NCBI RefSeq assembly: GCF_049562855.1
Contig: NZ_CP186925.1
Coordinates: 2,790,001 to 2,854,000, forward strand
Length of the DNA stretch: 64,000 bases
Reading direction: 5' to 3'
Source: Ruminococcus_C callidus
GTDB lineage: Bacteria; Bacillota; Clostridia; Oscillospirales; Ruminococcaceae
Shown: piece after piece, positions 17,139-26,079 of the stretch
How positions within the stretch are numbered: position 1 is the first letter of the stretch
Layout: each line of letters opens with the position of its first letter
The notes under the pieces: generated by a model
Database searches by the model: none
The model's input: the letters and a program-made list of their open reading frames with translations, nothing else
Told to the model about the DNA's origin: nothing
Program-made: the position numbers and the translations under genes

Positions 17139-18353
17139 TTACGCCATCAGCTTTACCAGACGCTCGTTGATTGCTTCCAGGAATTCCTTGGAGTTGACCT
17201 TCTTCTTGTTCTCCAGCTTGGAGATCAGATACAGGTCGCCGGTCATGACACCGTCTTCGATCGTCTGAATGGTTGCCTTTTCCAGCTTGTCTGCGAAAGC
17301 GATCAGTTCCGGCAGGTTGTCCATTTCGCCGCGTTTCCGCAGTGCACCGCTCCATGCAAAGATCGTTGCCACAGAGTTAGTGGAAGTTTCTTCGCCCTTG
17401 AGGTACTTGTAATAGTGCCGCTGCACAGTGCCGTGTGCAGCCTCATATTCATAGATGCCGTCCGGAGAAACCAGAACAGAAGTCATCATTGCCAGAGAAC
17501 CGTAAGCGGTAGAAACCATATCGGACATTACATCGCCGTCATAGTTCTTGCAAGCCCAGATGTAGCCGCCGTGAGAACGAATCACACGAGCCACTGCATC
17601 GTCGATCAGAGTGTAGAAATATTCAATGCCTGCTGCTTCGAACTTTTCCTTGTACTCGTTGTCGTAGATCTCCTGGAAAATATCCTTGAAGGTGTGGTCG
17701 TACTTCTTGGAAATGGTATCTTTGGTTGCAAACCAAACGTCCTGATGCAGATCCAAACCATAGTTGAAGCATGCCCGTGCAAAGCCGGCAATCGAGTTGT
17801 TCTTGTTGTGCAGACCCTGAATGATGCCGTCGGTATCCTCAAAGTTGAAGATCAGTTCGCGGCTCTCGTTGCCCTCTGCATCGGTAACGACCAGTTCTGC
17901 CTTAGAGCCCTGCTTTACCTTCATTTCGGTGTTCTTATACACATCACCGTAAGCGTGACGGGCAATGGTGATCGGAGCAGTCCAAGTCGGGATATACGGC
18001 TCTACGCCCTTTACCAGAATCGGAGTACGGAAAACGGTGCCGTCCAGAATGGCACGAATGGTGCCGTTCGGGCTTTTCCACATCTGGGACAGGTTGTATT
18101 CCGGCATTCTTGCAGCGTTCGGGGTAATGGTGGCACACTTGACAGCAACGCCGTACTTCTTGGTGGCGTTGGCACTGTCTACCGTTACCTGATCCTTGGT
18201 CTTTTCCCGATATTCCAGCCCCAGATCGTAGTATTCGGTCTTCAGGTCTACATACGGTGTCAGCAGAATGTCCTTGATCCACTTCCACAGAACACGGGTC
18301 ATCTCGTCGCCGTCCATCTCGACCAGCGGCGTTTTCATCTGAATTTTTGCCAT
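17139..18353 (-). CDS. icd: NADP-dependent isocitrate dehydrogenase
   Basis: The enzyme makes 2-oxoglutarate and NADPH from isocitrate. The 404-residue product belongs to the eukaryote-like (subfamily II) NADP-IDH group: it starts MAKIQMKTPLVEMDGDEM and has the metal and substrate segment NYDGDVMSDMVSTAYGSLAMMTS. GAGGAGGAAA precedes this ATG, so the in-frame ATG at 18395 is rejected as the start. With aconitase at 19991 it forms the oxidative half-TCA branch to glutamate, and glutamine synthetase is also encoded in the window. Confidence 0.95.
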   Translation of the reverse strand: MAKIQMKTPLVEMDGDEMTRVLWKWIKDILLTPYVDLKTEYYDLGLEYREKTKDQVTVDSANATKKYGVAVKCATITPNAARMPEYNLSQMWKSPNGTIRAILDGTVFRTPILVKGVEPYIPTWTAPITIARHAYGDVYKNTEMKVKQGSKAELVVTDAEGNESRELIFNFEDTDGIIQGLHNKNNSIAGFARACFNYGLDLHQDVWFATKDTISKKYDHTFKDIFQEIYDNEYKEKFEAAGIEYFYTLIDDAVARVIRSHGGYIWACKNYDGDVMSDMVSTAYGSLAMMTSVLVSPDGIYEYEAAHGTVQRHYYKYLKGEETSTNSVATIFAWSGALRKRGEMDNLPELIAFADKLEKATIQTIEDGVMTGDLYLISKLENKKKVNSKEFLEAINERLVKLMA

Positions 18354-18394
18354 TTGATTTTCCTCCTCAAATTGTTTCTCATTGCGTTTAGGCA

Positions 18395-18629
18395 TTACAA
18401 TGTTTCCGCCGGAGCAATGCGGTGTCCGGCTTGTTCTGCCAACGCAGAAATTTTGTCATATTCCGCGGTTGTCACCAAAATCAACTGTAAGTCATCACTG
18501 TCAATGTCCACGCCGCAGAGCAGCATGCACTGCCGGATTGCTGCGGCTGATACAGTCGGCTATTGCCAGAACACACGACATATCAGATACCTGCTCCGGT
18601 GCTTTTTTCTTTTTGAAGAATCCGAACAT
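18395..18629 (-). pseudogene. Small gene split by a frameshift
   Basis: An ATG at 18629 with an AAAGGTG site opens a 42-codon frame (MFGFFKKKKAPEQVSDM...) that ends at 18501. A second frame continues to a TAA at 18395 and reads through a well-formed peptide (CGVDIDSDDLQLILVTTAEY, then KISALAEQAGHRIAPAE). Joining the two near the ADC/TVS junction (about 18553) would give a protein of about 80 residues. A one-base loss in the strain, or a sequencing error, would explain it. The function is unknown. Confidence 0.5.
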
Positions 18630-18656
18630 GCTTGTCCACACCTTTCCTACAGGCTC

Positions 18657-19019
18657 TTATTTTTTCACATGGTACAGTGCCCATGCAAACAAACCGCCGC
18701 CCAGAAGCGTTGCCACGCCCAGAACCGGACGCTGCAAGTAGAACTGCACCACCTCCGGCATTTGCCGGAACAGCAAAAACTGACGGTACAGATACCACAG
18801 TAAAACAGGTAGTCCCACTGCGATTGCTGAAAAAGCAATTGCGTATTCCAGAACTGTTTTCCGTTTCATTTTCCGCCGATGCTTCTGCACGGATTTTCGC
18901 ATGGTGTTGTCCTGCATGGCATCTTCCATGGAAAATATCCGCTTGCTTCGGGAAATATCTTCCGTAAACTGCTTTGCCAGATCTTCGAAATGCAGTTCCT
19001 GCTGCCTGTCCTGCTTCAT
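18657..19019 (-). CDS. Small two-helix membrane protein, unknown
   Basis: A 120-residue protein with a hydrophilic N-terminal half rich in Lys, Arg and Gln, then two hydrophobic segments (about residues 59-80 and 97-115) and a short basic C-terminus. Its ATG directly follows the TraX stop codon, so it is translated from the same message. I do not recognise a family. It could be a partner of the TraX-like protein. Confidence 0.65.
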   Translation of the reverse strand: MKQDRQQELHFEDLAKQFTEDISRSKRIFSMEDAMQDNTMRKSVQKHRRKMKRKTVLEYAIAFSAIAVGLPVLLWYLYRQFLLFRQMPEVVQFYLQRPVLGVATLLGGGLFAWALYHVKK

Positions 19020-19727
19020 TTACGCAAACACCACCCAACGAAGAATCCCCAGCACCAGCAGGTGCAGCGGATAGAACACATAGAAAAACCACTTGTGAAA
19101 CGGCTTTTTGCTGCCGCTTTCGCCGTTGTAGCAATATTGTATTAACGGTATCACCAGAAAGATGCCCAGCTGGAACAGTCCGCTCCATATGGGTTCATTT
19201 CCCAGCATGCTGACACAGCACACCAGTGTAATGCCGCTGAACGTCAGCCATTTTTCCCTGGGATTCTCCCGATACCGGAAAAAGGTCAGTGCATACAGCA
19301 CATCGAACATCGCCCAGTCGCCAAACACAGACAGGATACAGAGCACCAGCACTGCCAGCCATTTTACGGAAACAGAGCATTTTGCCTTGTCCCAGAACCA
19401 GATCGCCAGCAGGCTGAGGAACAGCGTATAGATCACGCCGAACGCCGGACGAATGCCGCCGCTTTCGAAATAGCTGAACGGCAGCCACGAGATCACGGCA
19501 AAAATACCCAGCCGCATGGCGTATTTCTTTACGTTGCGGGTATAGCGATACCCCTCCGCCAGCATATACGCCATAGTCGGACCGGTCAGCCGCCCGATGA
19601 TGTGCATCACCTGCCCCAGCAGCGACGCTGTAGGAACAAATGCCCACGCAATATGGTCAATGAGCATGGCTGCGATCACCAGATATTTCAGCTGGTTGCG
19701 GTTGAGAAATCCTTTTGTGTTTGTCAT
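19020..19727 (-). CDS. TraX-family membrane protein
   Basis: The 235-residue protein has about seven hydrophobic segments and the TraX family start (LNRNQLKYLVIAAMLIDHIA; GRLTGPTMAYMLAEGYRYT). The founding TraX acetylates F pilin. Chromosomal Firmicute homologues are presumed membrane acyltransferases with unknown acceptors. It overlaps the upstream 88-residue gene by 4 bases and abuts the downstream one, so all three form one unit after acn. Confidence 0.85.
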   Translation of the reverse strand: MTNTKGFLNRNQLKYLVIAAMLIDHIAWAFVPTASLLGQVMHIIGRLTGPTMAYMLAEGYRYTRNVKKYAMRLGIFAVISWLPFSYFESGGIRPAFGVIYTLFLSLLAIWFWDKAKCSVSVKWLAVLVLCILSVFGDWAMFDVLYALTFFRYRENPREKWLTFSGITLVCCVSMLGNEPIWSGLFQLGIFLVIPLIQYCYNGESGSKKPFHKWFFYVFYPLHLLVLGILRWVVFA

Positions 19728-19990
19728 TCCCGTTTCTCCCGATCCTGCCGCAGTTCCCGCAGCAGCTTTCTCAGCACATACAGACCGGCAGCAACCAGCA
19801 GCAACAGTACTGCCAGCCCGATTCCGGAAACCGGACGTTCCCGCAGCAGATGCAAATAGTCCATGATGTCATGATCGGTAAGCATTGCATAGACAAAGAC
19901 GATCATCAACACGGCAAACAAATGATTCCCGTAATCTTTCCGGAATTGCCGGTATCTTTCGATTTTCTTTTTCGTTTCCGGATCAGCCAC
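19724..19990 (-). CDS. Small membrane protein, unknown
   Basis: An 88-residue protein with a charged N-terminus (MADPETKKKIERYRQFRK), two hydrophobic segments (about 22-40 and 55-74) and a basic tail. The GTG start directly follows the aconitase TAA, and the stop overlaps traX by 4 bases. It is thus in the aconitase transcript. No family recognised. Confidence 0.65.
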   Translation of the reverse strand: MADPETKKKIERYRQFRKDYGNHLFAVLMIVFVYAMLTDHDIMDYLHLLRERPVSGIGLAVLLLLVAAGLYVLRKLLRELRQDREKRE

Positions 19991-21931
19991 TTACTTGCTC
20001 AGCTTGTCGCGGGTGTAATCCAGCAGACCACCTGCCAGAATGATGTCCTTGGTGCGTCCGGTCAGTTCGCACAGTACCGGAATCTCTGCACCGGTAGTCT
20101 TGTTGACCAGTGTCAGTGTGGTTTCGCCGGCTTCGATATGCTTGCGAATATCTGCCAGTTCCAGTACGTCGCCCTGCGAGATCTTCTCATAGTCTGCTTC
20201 GTTGACGAAGGTCAGCGGCAGAATGCCGGCGTTGATGAGGTTTGCACGGTGGATACGGGCAAAACTCTTGACCAGAACTGCCTTGACACCCAGATACAGC
20301 GGAGCCAGTGCGGCATGCTCACGGGAAGAACCCTGTCCATAGTTGGAGCCGCCTACGATAATGCTCTGTCCCATTTCCTTGGCACGCTTCGGGAATGCTT
20401 CATCGCAAACTGTGAAGCAGTGCTGCGAAATTGCCGGAATGTTGGAACGCAGCGGCAGAATCTTTGCACCTGCCGGCATGATGTGGTCGGTGGTGATGTT
20501 GTCGCCGACCTTCAGTGAGCAGCCAGCTTCGATCGTTGCTTCCAGCGGAGCCGTTTCCGGAAACGGCTTGATGTTCGGTCCGCGGAGGATCTCCACCTTG
20601 TCCATTTCTTCTTCCGGTGCCGGCAGAACGATCATGTTGTCGTTGACGGTGAATTTTTCCGGCAGCACGAAGTCCGGCATTTCGCCCAGTTCTCTCGGGT
20701 CGCTCAGATAACCGGTCAGTGCAGAATATGCAGCCAGTTCCGGAGAAACCAGATAGATCTGACCGTCCTTGGTTCCGGAGCGTCCGAGGAAGTTCCGGTT
20801 AAAGGTACGCAGGGAAATACCGCCGGAGTTCGGGGACTGTCCCATACCGATGCACGGACCGCAGGCACTTTCCAGAATTCTTGCACCGGCTGCGATCAGG
20901 GTGCCCAGAATGCCCATATCTGCCATCATGTTCAGCACCTGCTTGGAGCCAGGAGCGATTGCCAGAGAAACGTCCGGATTGACAGTCTTGCCCTTGAGGA
21001 TATGAGCCACTTTCATCATATCCAGCAGGGAGGAGTTGGTGCAGGAGCCGATGCAGACCTGATCGATCTTCAGCTTGCCGATCTCTGCCACGGTCTTGAC
21101 ATTGTCCGGAGAATGCGGACATGCAGCCAAGGGCACCAATTCGCTCAGATCAATGTGCAGTTCTTCATCATAAACTGCATCGGCATCTGCCTTCTGTTCG
21201 CTCCAGACTTCGCCTCTGCCCTGTGCTTCGAGGAACTGCTTGGTCACCTCGTCCGACGGGAAAATAGAAGTGGTCGCACCCAGTTCTGCACCCATGTTGG
21301 TAATGGTTGCACGTTCCGGAACAGACAGAGTCTTGACACCCTCGCCGCAGTATTCAATGACCTTGCCGACACCGCCCTTTACGGACATGCGACGCAGTAC
21401 TTCCAGAATGACATCTTTTGCCGCTACCCACGGGGACAGCTTGCCGGTCAGCTCTACCTTTACCACCTTCGGGCAGGTAATGTAGTAAGTACCGCCGCCC
21501 ATTGCCACTGCAACGTCCAGACCGCCGGCACCCATCGCGATCATACCGATACCACCGCCAGTCGGGGTATGGCTGTCAGAGCCGATCAGGGTCTTTCCCG
21601 GAACGCCGAAACGCTCCAGATGTACCTGATGGCAGATACCGTTGCCGGGACGGGAAAAATAAATGCCGTGCTTCTTTGCAACGCTGCCGATAAAGCGGTG
21701 GTCATCTGCATTTTCAAAGCCGTTCTGGAGGGTGTTGTGGTCGATGTATGCCACGCTGCGTTCTGTACGTACACGCGGAACGCCCATTGCCTCAAATTCC
21801 AGATATGCCATTGTACCGGTTGCGTCCTGTGTCAGGGTCTGGTCGATCCGGATTCCGATTTCGGAACCCTTTACCATTTCACCTTCCACCAGATGTGCTT
21901 TCAGGATCTTTTCCGTCAGGGTCAGTCCCAT
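19991..21931 (-). CDS. acnA: Aconitate hydratase
   Basis: Aconitase isomerises citrate to isocitrate with a 4Fe-4S cluster. At 646 residues it is the shorter archaeal/mitochondrial-like form. The cluster ligands appear in CIGSCTNSS and SACGPCIGMGQSP; the early segment GSDSHTPTGGGIGM and the C-terminal swivel domain with GGSNYGQGSSREHAAL are intact. It has its own promoter. Together with icd it makes 2-oxoglutarate for glutamate and glutamine synthesis rather than a full cycle; no other TCA gene is seen. Confidence 0.95.
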   Translation of the reverse strand: MGLTLTEKILKAHLVEGEMVKGSEIGIRIDQTLTQDATGTMAYLEFEAMGVPRVRTERSVAYIDHNTLQNGFENADDHRFIGSVAKKHGIYFSRPGNGICHQVHLERFGVPGKTLIGSDSHTPTGGGIGMIAMGAGGLDVAVAMGGGTYYITCPKVVKVELTGKLSPWVAAKDVILEVLRRMSVKGGVGKVIEYCGEGVKTLSVPERATITNMGAELGATTSIFPSDEVTKQFLEAQGRGEVWSEQKADADAVYDEELHIDLSELVPLAACPHSPDNVKTVAEIGKLKIDQVCIGSCTNSSLLDMMKVAHILKGKTVNPDVSLAIAPGSKQVLNMMADMGILGTLIAAGARILESACGPCIGMGQSPNSGGISLRTFNRNFLGRSGTKDGQIYLVSPELAAYSALTGYLSDPRELGEMPDFVLPEKFTVNDNMIVLPAPEEEMDKVEILRGPNIKPFPETAPLEATIEAGCSLKVGDNITTDHIMPAGAKILPLRSNIPAISQHCFTVCDEAFPKRAKEMGQSIIVGGSNYGQGSSREHAALAPLYLGVKAVLVKSFARIHRANLINAGILPLTFVNEADYEKISQGDVLELADIRKHIEAGETTLTLVNKTTGAEIPVLCELTGRTKDIILAGGLLDYTRDKLSK

Positions 21932-22068
21932 TCAATATCATTCCTTTCGTAGTTGGCACTGCAAATACACGGCAAGCCATACATTCACAAGTACGATTCC
22001 TTAGGGAAATGCCGCATAAAGCTGCCTGTCGGTGCTGCCCTTATCCGACATTTCCATTATACTGTACT

Positions 22069-22098
22069 ATTATAGCAAAAAACAGGCGTAGTTGTCAA
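22069..22098 (-). promoter_or_regulatory. Aconitase promoter
   Basis: TTGACA (22093-22098) and TATAAT (22069-22074), 18 bases apart on the minus strand. The leader holds a decayed family 1-like hairpin near 22005-22040. Confidence 0.75.
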
Positions 22099-22188
22099 GT
22101 CTGCGGCAGCGGCTTTGAAAAGATGCAAAGGAAAGGATAAAATTTTAAGAAAAAACAGAAGTCGTCCGGCATCTGTAACGCAAAACAA

Positions 22189-22210
22189 CCCGCAGGCACA
22201 CACCTGCGGG
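22189..22210 (-). terminator. Terminator of the GGDEF/EAL gene
   Basis: Stem CCCGCAGG/CCTGCGGG with a 6-base loop is followed on the minus strand by TTGTTTTG. It lies about 28 bases after the stop. Confidence 0.7.
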
Positions 22211-22237
22211 CTGTCACATATTCGTCAATATTTTCTG

Positions 22238-23938
22238 TTATGCTCCGGCTTTTTCCAGACTGTACACATGGTCGCCGCTTAGCCGCTTTTCGAAATCGTC
22301 GTGAGGCAGCGGACGGTCGAACAGGAAGCCCTGTGCCATACAGCAGTGCATGCCCCGCAGGAATTCCGCCTGCTTGACGGTTTCCACGCCCTCTGCAATG
22401 ACTTCCATGTCCAGTTCATTCACCATTTTAATGATGTTCTTGATGACGATCACATCATTTTTCCGGTGATTCTCCAAGCTGCTGAGGAACGATTTATCCA
22501 GCTTGATAATATCCACGTTCAGGTCTTTCAGCAGATTCAACGAGGAATAACCTGTACCGAAGTCGTCAATAGAAGTGCTCACGCCGTTGGCACGCATTGC
22601 CCTGACGAAATTGAGCAGGGTTTTATAGTTCTCATAGCCGGACATCTCGGTCAGTTCTACTTCGATATACTTGGGAGGAATTTCGTATTTCTGAAGCACC
22701 GCCAGAATCTCTTCTGCCAGATGTGGATTTTGCAGATGCACCTTGGAAAAGTTGACAGAGATCCGCACCGGTTCGATGCCTTTCGCCTTCCAGTCCCGCA
22801 CATCTCGGCAAACCTGTTCCAGCACATAAAAGTCCAGCTTGCAGACGCTACCTTCCCGTTCCAGCACCGGAATGAAGTCCATCGGCGGCACCATAGCACC
22901 GTCACGGAACCAGCGTACTAACGCTTCACAGCCGCAGAGCTGGTTGTCCACCAAGGTGACTTTCGGCTGATAGTATACCACAAACTCCCGATCTGCCAAT
23001 GCCTTAGGAAACATCTGGGAAACTTCTTTCTGCCGCAGGGCATTCTCTACCATCTGGTCATCGAAGCAGAAACGATCTGCTTTTCCGGACATCTTTGCCG
23101 CATGCATTGCCGTAGAAGCTGCATTGAGGCCTTCTCCCATAGACTGTCCCGCCCGCATATCATAAACGCCGATACGGGAACGCAGGTCAAACGTTTTGGT
23201 GCCATTTTCGTAAGGGACCGTCACCTGCATACAATCAATTTGTTCCAGCAGTATTCCCATGCGTTCTTTTTTTGCCAGCAGCACAAAGTTGTCGCCGCCC
23301 ATGCGTGCGAAATATTCGTCTGGTTTCAGCTTCTGCCGTGCCAGCCGTACAAATTCCCGCAGCACCATATCACCCTGCCGTGCTCCTACGGCACGGTTGA
23401 TGTAATTGAAATTCTTAATGTTCAGAAATGCACAGGCATACTCCTGCAATTTCCCCTGTGCCAGCAGTTTTCCGCCGGTTTCGTTGATGCCGCGGGTGTT
23501 GAGAGCACCGGTCAGCAGATCCGTCACTGCAATGCATTCCAGAAGCTGCACCAGCTTTACCCGTTCCAGCAGCAGGAACAACTGACGGGACAGAAACAAC
23601 AGCATTTGCTCCTGTATCGGACTCCATGCAGTGCCTTTTACGGGATAATATTCAAAAACGGCACTACAGGTTTCGTCCATCTGCACATGTTCCCGACAGC
23701 AAGGCTCATCAAAACCTTCTTCATTCTCATAGAGCAAGAACCGTTCGTCCTGTCCCTCAGGATCCAGTATAGACGGAGCCACGATCAAACGGATTTCAAA
23801 CTTTCCCAGCGGAAAAAGACGCACTATTTCCTGCATCTGCTCTTTCAGCAGCGAAAACAGTTCTTCTACTGTTTTCACGTTCTTCTGCAGTTTGTCGAAC
23901 AACTGACAGTAACTCTTCACATGAAAGTCCATATCCAT
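22238..23938 (-). CDS. GGDEF-EAL protein, probable cyclic-di-GMP phosphodiesterase
   Basis: The 566-residue soluble protein has an N-terminal region of about 135 residues with no membrane segment, then a GGDEF-like domain and an EAL domain. The GGDEF site reads MGGDNF, so the catalytic Glu is replaced and cyclase activity is doubtful. The EAL domain has all the expected catalytic elements: CEALVRW, SVNFS, EVELTEM, DDFGTGYSSL, KLDKSFL, AEGVET and the Gln in QGFLF. It should hydrolyse c-di-GMP. The start has GAGGTGAT upstream. It is transcribed alone. Confidence 0.92.
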   Translation of the reverse strand: MDMDFHVKSYCQLFDKLQKNVKTVEELFSLLKEQMQEIVRLFPLGKFEIRLIVAPSILDPEGQDERFLLYENEEGFDEPCCREHVQMDETCSAVFEYYPVKGTAWSPIQEQMLLFLSRQLFLLLERVKLVQLLECIAVTDLLTGALNTRGINETGGKLLAQGKLQEYACAFLNIKNFNYINRAVGARQGDMVLREFVRLARQKLKPDEYFARMGGDNFVLLAKKERMGILLEQIDCMQVTVPYENGTKTFDLRSRIGVYDMRAGQSMGEGLNAASTAMHAAKMSGKADRFCFDDQMVENALRQKEVSQMFPKALADREFVVYYQPKVTLVDNQLCGCEALVRWFRDGAMVPPMDFIPVLEREGSVCKLDFYVLEQVCRDVRDWKAKGIEPVRISVNFSKVHLQNPHLAEEILAVLQKYEIPPKYIEVELTEMSGYENYKTLLNFVRAMRANGVSTSIDDFGTGYSSLNLLKDLNVDIIKLDKSFLSSLENHRKNDVIVIKNIIKMVNELDMEVIAEGVETVKQAEFLRGMHCCMAQGFLFDRPLPHDDFEKRLSGDHVYSLEKAGA

Positions 23939-23996
23939 ACAATCACCTCGTTATGCATTTTCAACCCTTTCTCGAAATCAACCTCTATATATTTTT

Positions 23997-24025
23997 ACTA
24001 TAACACATTTTTTGCACCTTGTCAA
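23997..24025 (-). promoter_or_regulatory. Promoter of the GGDEF/EAL gene
   Basis: TTGACA (24020-24025) and TATAGT (23997-24002), 17 bases apart on the minus strand. Confidence 0.75.
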
Positions 24026-24138
24026 TCAATGACAGAAAACAAATTGACTTTTACAGAATGTTTGTCCATTATCATGAAACATGGAAGTGTTTTTTGGCGT
24101 TTCCTACAAATTTGACAAATCGCCCGAAATGCGTTACA

Positions 24139-24305
24139 CTAGGGAGTGTTGATACTATAATGATATGCGAATTTTGTGAGGTGATTTTTCTCCGTTCTAG
24201 GCAAAAATTCGCAGGCGTGCTTTCGCACGGCAAGGATTTTTAACGACGAACGGGGAAAAATCACCCCAAAAGGCACGTGTCAGGCTTAGTGTCAACACCC
24301 CCTAG
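24139..24305. mobile_element. Family 3 palindromic element
   Basis: The ends CTAGGGAGTGTTGA (24139-24152) and TCAACACCCCCTAG (24292-24305) are inverted with one mismatch. An inner pair GGTGATTTTTCTCCGTTC (24180-24197) and GAACGGGGAAAAATCACC (24248-24265) matches 17 of 18, and CGTGC/GCACG (24216-24229) caps the structure. CTA on both sides could be a 3-bp duplication. No protein is encoded. It lies between divergent genes. Confidence 0.65.
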
Positions 24306-24350
24306 AGTATGTTCCCCTAGGGGAACCGCTGAATATTTCATAGAACGGAC

Positions 24351-25322
24351 GTGAAACCTGTGCAAACTACCCTGCAAAATCTTTCATTCAGTCTGAATGC
24401 CACCATTCCGATCTTTCTCATGATGGTATTCGGCGGTCTGATGAAAAAAGTCGGACTGCTGGACGACCACACCACCGCCAAGCTAAACCAGTTTGTCTTT
24501 AAGGCACTGCTGCCGGTACTGCTGTTCATGGACTTGTCCAAGGCAGATTTTCAGACAGTGTGGGACGGCAAATTCGTGCTGTTCTGCTTTTTTGCCACAC
24601 TGCTTAGTATCGGCATTGCCTTTCTCCTGTCCCTGCCGCGAAAAGACTGGGCAGAACGGGGCGAGATCATTCAGGCATCTTACCGCAGCAGTGCCGCCAT
24701 TCTGGGGATTGCCTTTGTCAACAACATCTACGGACACGCCACCATGGCTGCCCTGATGATCGTGGGGACGGTACCCCTGTACAACATCGCCGCCGTCATC
24801 ATTCTCTCCCTGACGGCACCTCACGACGATGACTCTCCCAACGCCAAGAAGCTGCTGCTGCGAACTCTGAAAGACGTGGTGACCAATCCCATTATTCTGG
24901 GAATCGCAGTGGGCATGCTCTGGTCTGTCCTGCACATTCCGCAGCCGACGATTCTGCAAAAGTCGGTTTCCTATCTGGGAAATATGGCGACACCGCTGGC
25001 ACTGATCGCACTGGGAGCATCATTCCGGCTGGAGAACGCCAAGGGCAAGCTGGGGCTGACGCTGGGCATTTCTGCCGCAAAGCTGTTCCTGTTCTGTGCC
25101 CTGTTCCTGCCGGCAGCGATCTGGCTGGGATTCCGCACGGAAAAGCTGATCGCCATTCTGGTGATGCTGGGAAGTGCCACCACGTGCAGCTGTTTTGTCA
25201 TGGCGAAAAATATGAAGCATGACGGCACCATTACCGCCTGTGCCGTGATGATGACCACCCTGCTCAGTGCGTTTTCGCTGACGATGTGGCTGTTTGTGAT
25301 GAAAAGTCTGGGGTATATTTGA
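24351..25322 (+). CDS. AEC-family transporter
   Basis: The 323-residue protein has about ten membrane segments in two halves, as in the auxin efflux carrier family. Conserved marks are GGLMKKVGLLDD near the N-terminus, the middle break with a charged loop (TAPHDDDSPNAKK) and NMATPLALIALGASF in the second half. Bacterial relatives export or exchange malate and other small carboxylates. The GTG start has only a weak ribosome site (CGGA), and no other start fits better. No linked pathway gene gives the substrate. Confidence 0.85.
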   Translation: MKPVQTTLQNLSFSLNATIPIFLMMVFGGLMKKVGLLDDHTTAKLNQFVFKALLPVLLFMDLSKADFQTVWDGKFVLFCFFATLLSIGIAFLLSLPRKDWAERGEIIQASYRSSAAILGIAFVNNIYGHATMAALMIVGTVPLYNIAAVIILSLTAPHDDDSPNAKKLLLRTLKDVVTNPIILGIAVGMLWSVLHIPQPTILQKSVSYLGNMATPLALIALGASFRLENAKGKLGLTLGISAAKLFLFCALFLPAAIWLGFRTEKLIAILVMLGSATTCSCFVMAKNMKHDGTITACAVMMTTLLSAFSLTMWLFVMKSLGYI

Positions 25323-25402
25323 CAGTCGTTCGGAATTGGAAGAAAAATTCTGAAATTCCCGTTCCAACACTGTAGGCATTTTTCAGTATGTTCTAAACGC
25401 TT

Positions 25403-25981
25403 TTATTGCTTTGTCAAATCCCAATTAGGAAGAAGATAGTAGATTTTATCTGACATTGTTTCATAGAAATTCTGTTCATAAAAGTCTGTGATTTGCCATT
25501 TTCCATTCTGTTTTTCTATTTTAAATTTTGTTCCCATCTTAGGACCGCCTTGATTGTCTGTCATTATATTGCCGTCCTTGTCAACAACATCGAAGTGAAT
25601 CACAACCCAAATGTATCCGGAATGAAAATTATGCAGCGTGTATGTGCGATGAACATCTATGTTTTGTATTTTATAGCCCTCTAAATATTCTTCGATTGAC
25701 ATTTTACGTGTAGGGGAACAATACAGCCGATAATCATCAAAAATTTGATTCCAGTGATATTCTTCATATTTCACTTGATTTTCGTCCAGCAATAGACGTT
25801 CTTCCACGGCAAGTTCATGTTCTGACATCACATAATATGTATCATTCTGTACAGCATTTTCTATTTCCAAAACAACGGCATTTGTACTTTGCTGCATCAT
25901 TATCCATATCGTTGTGATTCCAAGCGTCAAAAGCACGATAATAAAAATTATCACTTTACTTTTTTTGCAACATCTTCGCAT
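25403..25981 (-). CDS. Membrane-anchored protein, unknown
   Basis: A 192-residue protein with one N-terminal hydrophobic anchor (about residues 9-28) after a Cys-Cys-Lys-Lys start, and an external domain rich in Tyr and Asp. The C-terminal part (strands KFKIEKQNGKWQITDFYEQN) resembles the fold of DUF4829- or SnoaL-like extracytoplasmic domains, but this is only a resemblance. The gene is clearly more AT-rich than its neighbours, which suggests recent acquisition. Confidence 0.6.
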   Translation of the reverse strand: MRRCCKKSKVIIFIIVLLTLGITTIWIMMQQSTNAVVLEIENAVQNDTYYVMSEHELAVEERLLLDENQVKYEEYHWNQIFDDYRLYCSPTRKMSIEEYLEGYKIQNIDVHRTYTLHNFHSGYIWVVIHFDVVDKDGNIMTDNQGGPKMGTKFKIEKQNGKWQITDFYEQNFYETMSDKIYYLLPNWDLTKQ

Positions 25982-26014
25982 TTCCTCACCATTATCCTTA
26001 CCACATCAAAATCC

Positions 26015-26054
26015 AAACCGCCGGCACGCAGATTTTTCTGTACGCCGGCGGTTT
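26015..26054 (-). terminator. Terminator after the aldolase-like gene
   Basis: Stem AAACCGCCGGC/GCCGGCGGTTT (26015-26025, 26044-26054). It lies 25 bases after the stop, with a modest T-rich tail on the minus strand. Confidence 0.65.
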
Positions 26055-26079
26055 GCTCATTTATCCGATTTTCTCCGGC

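Noticed and set aside
24139..24305. tRNA gene or simple terminator
   Set aside because: No cloverleaf or T-loop sequence, and the stem lacks a terminal T run in either direction.
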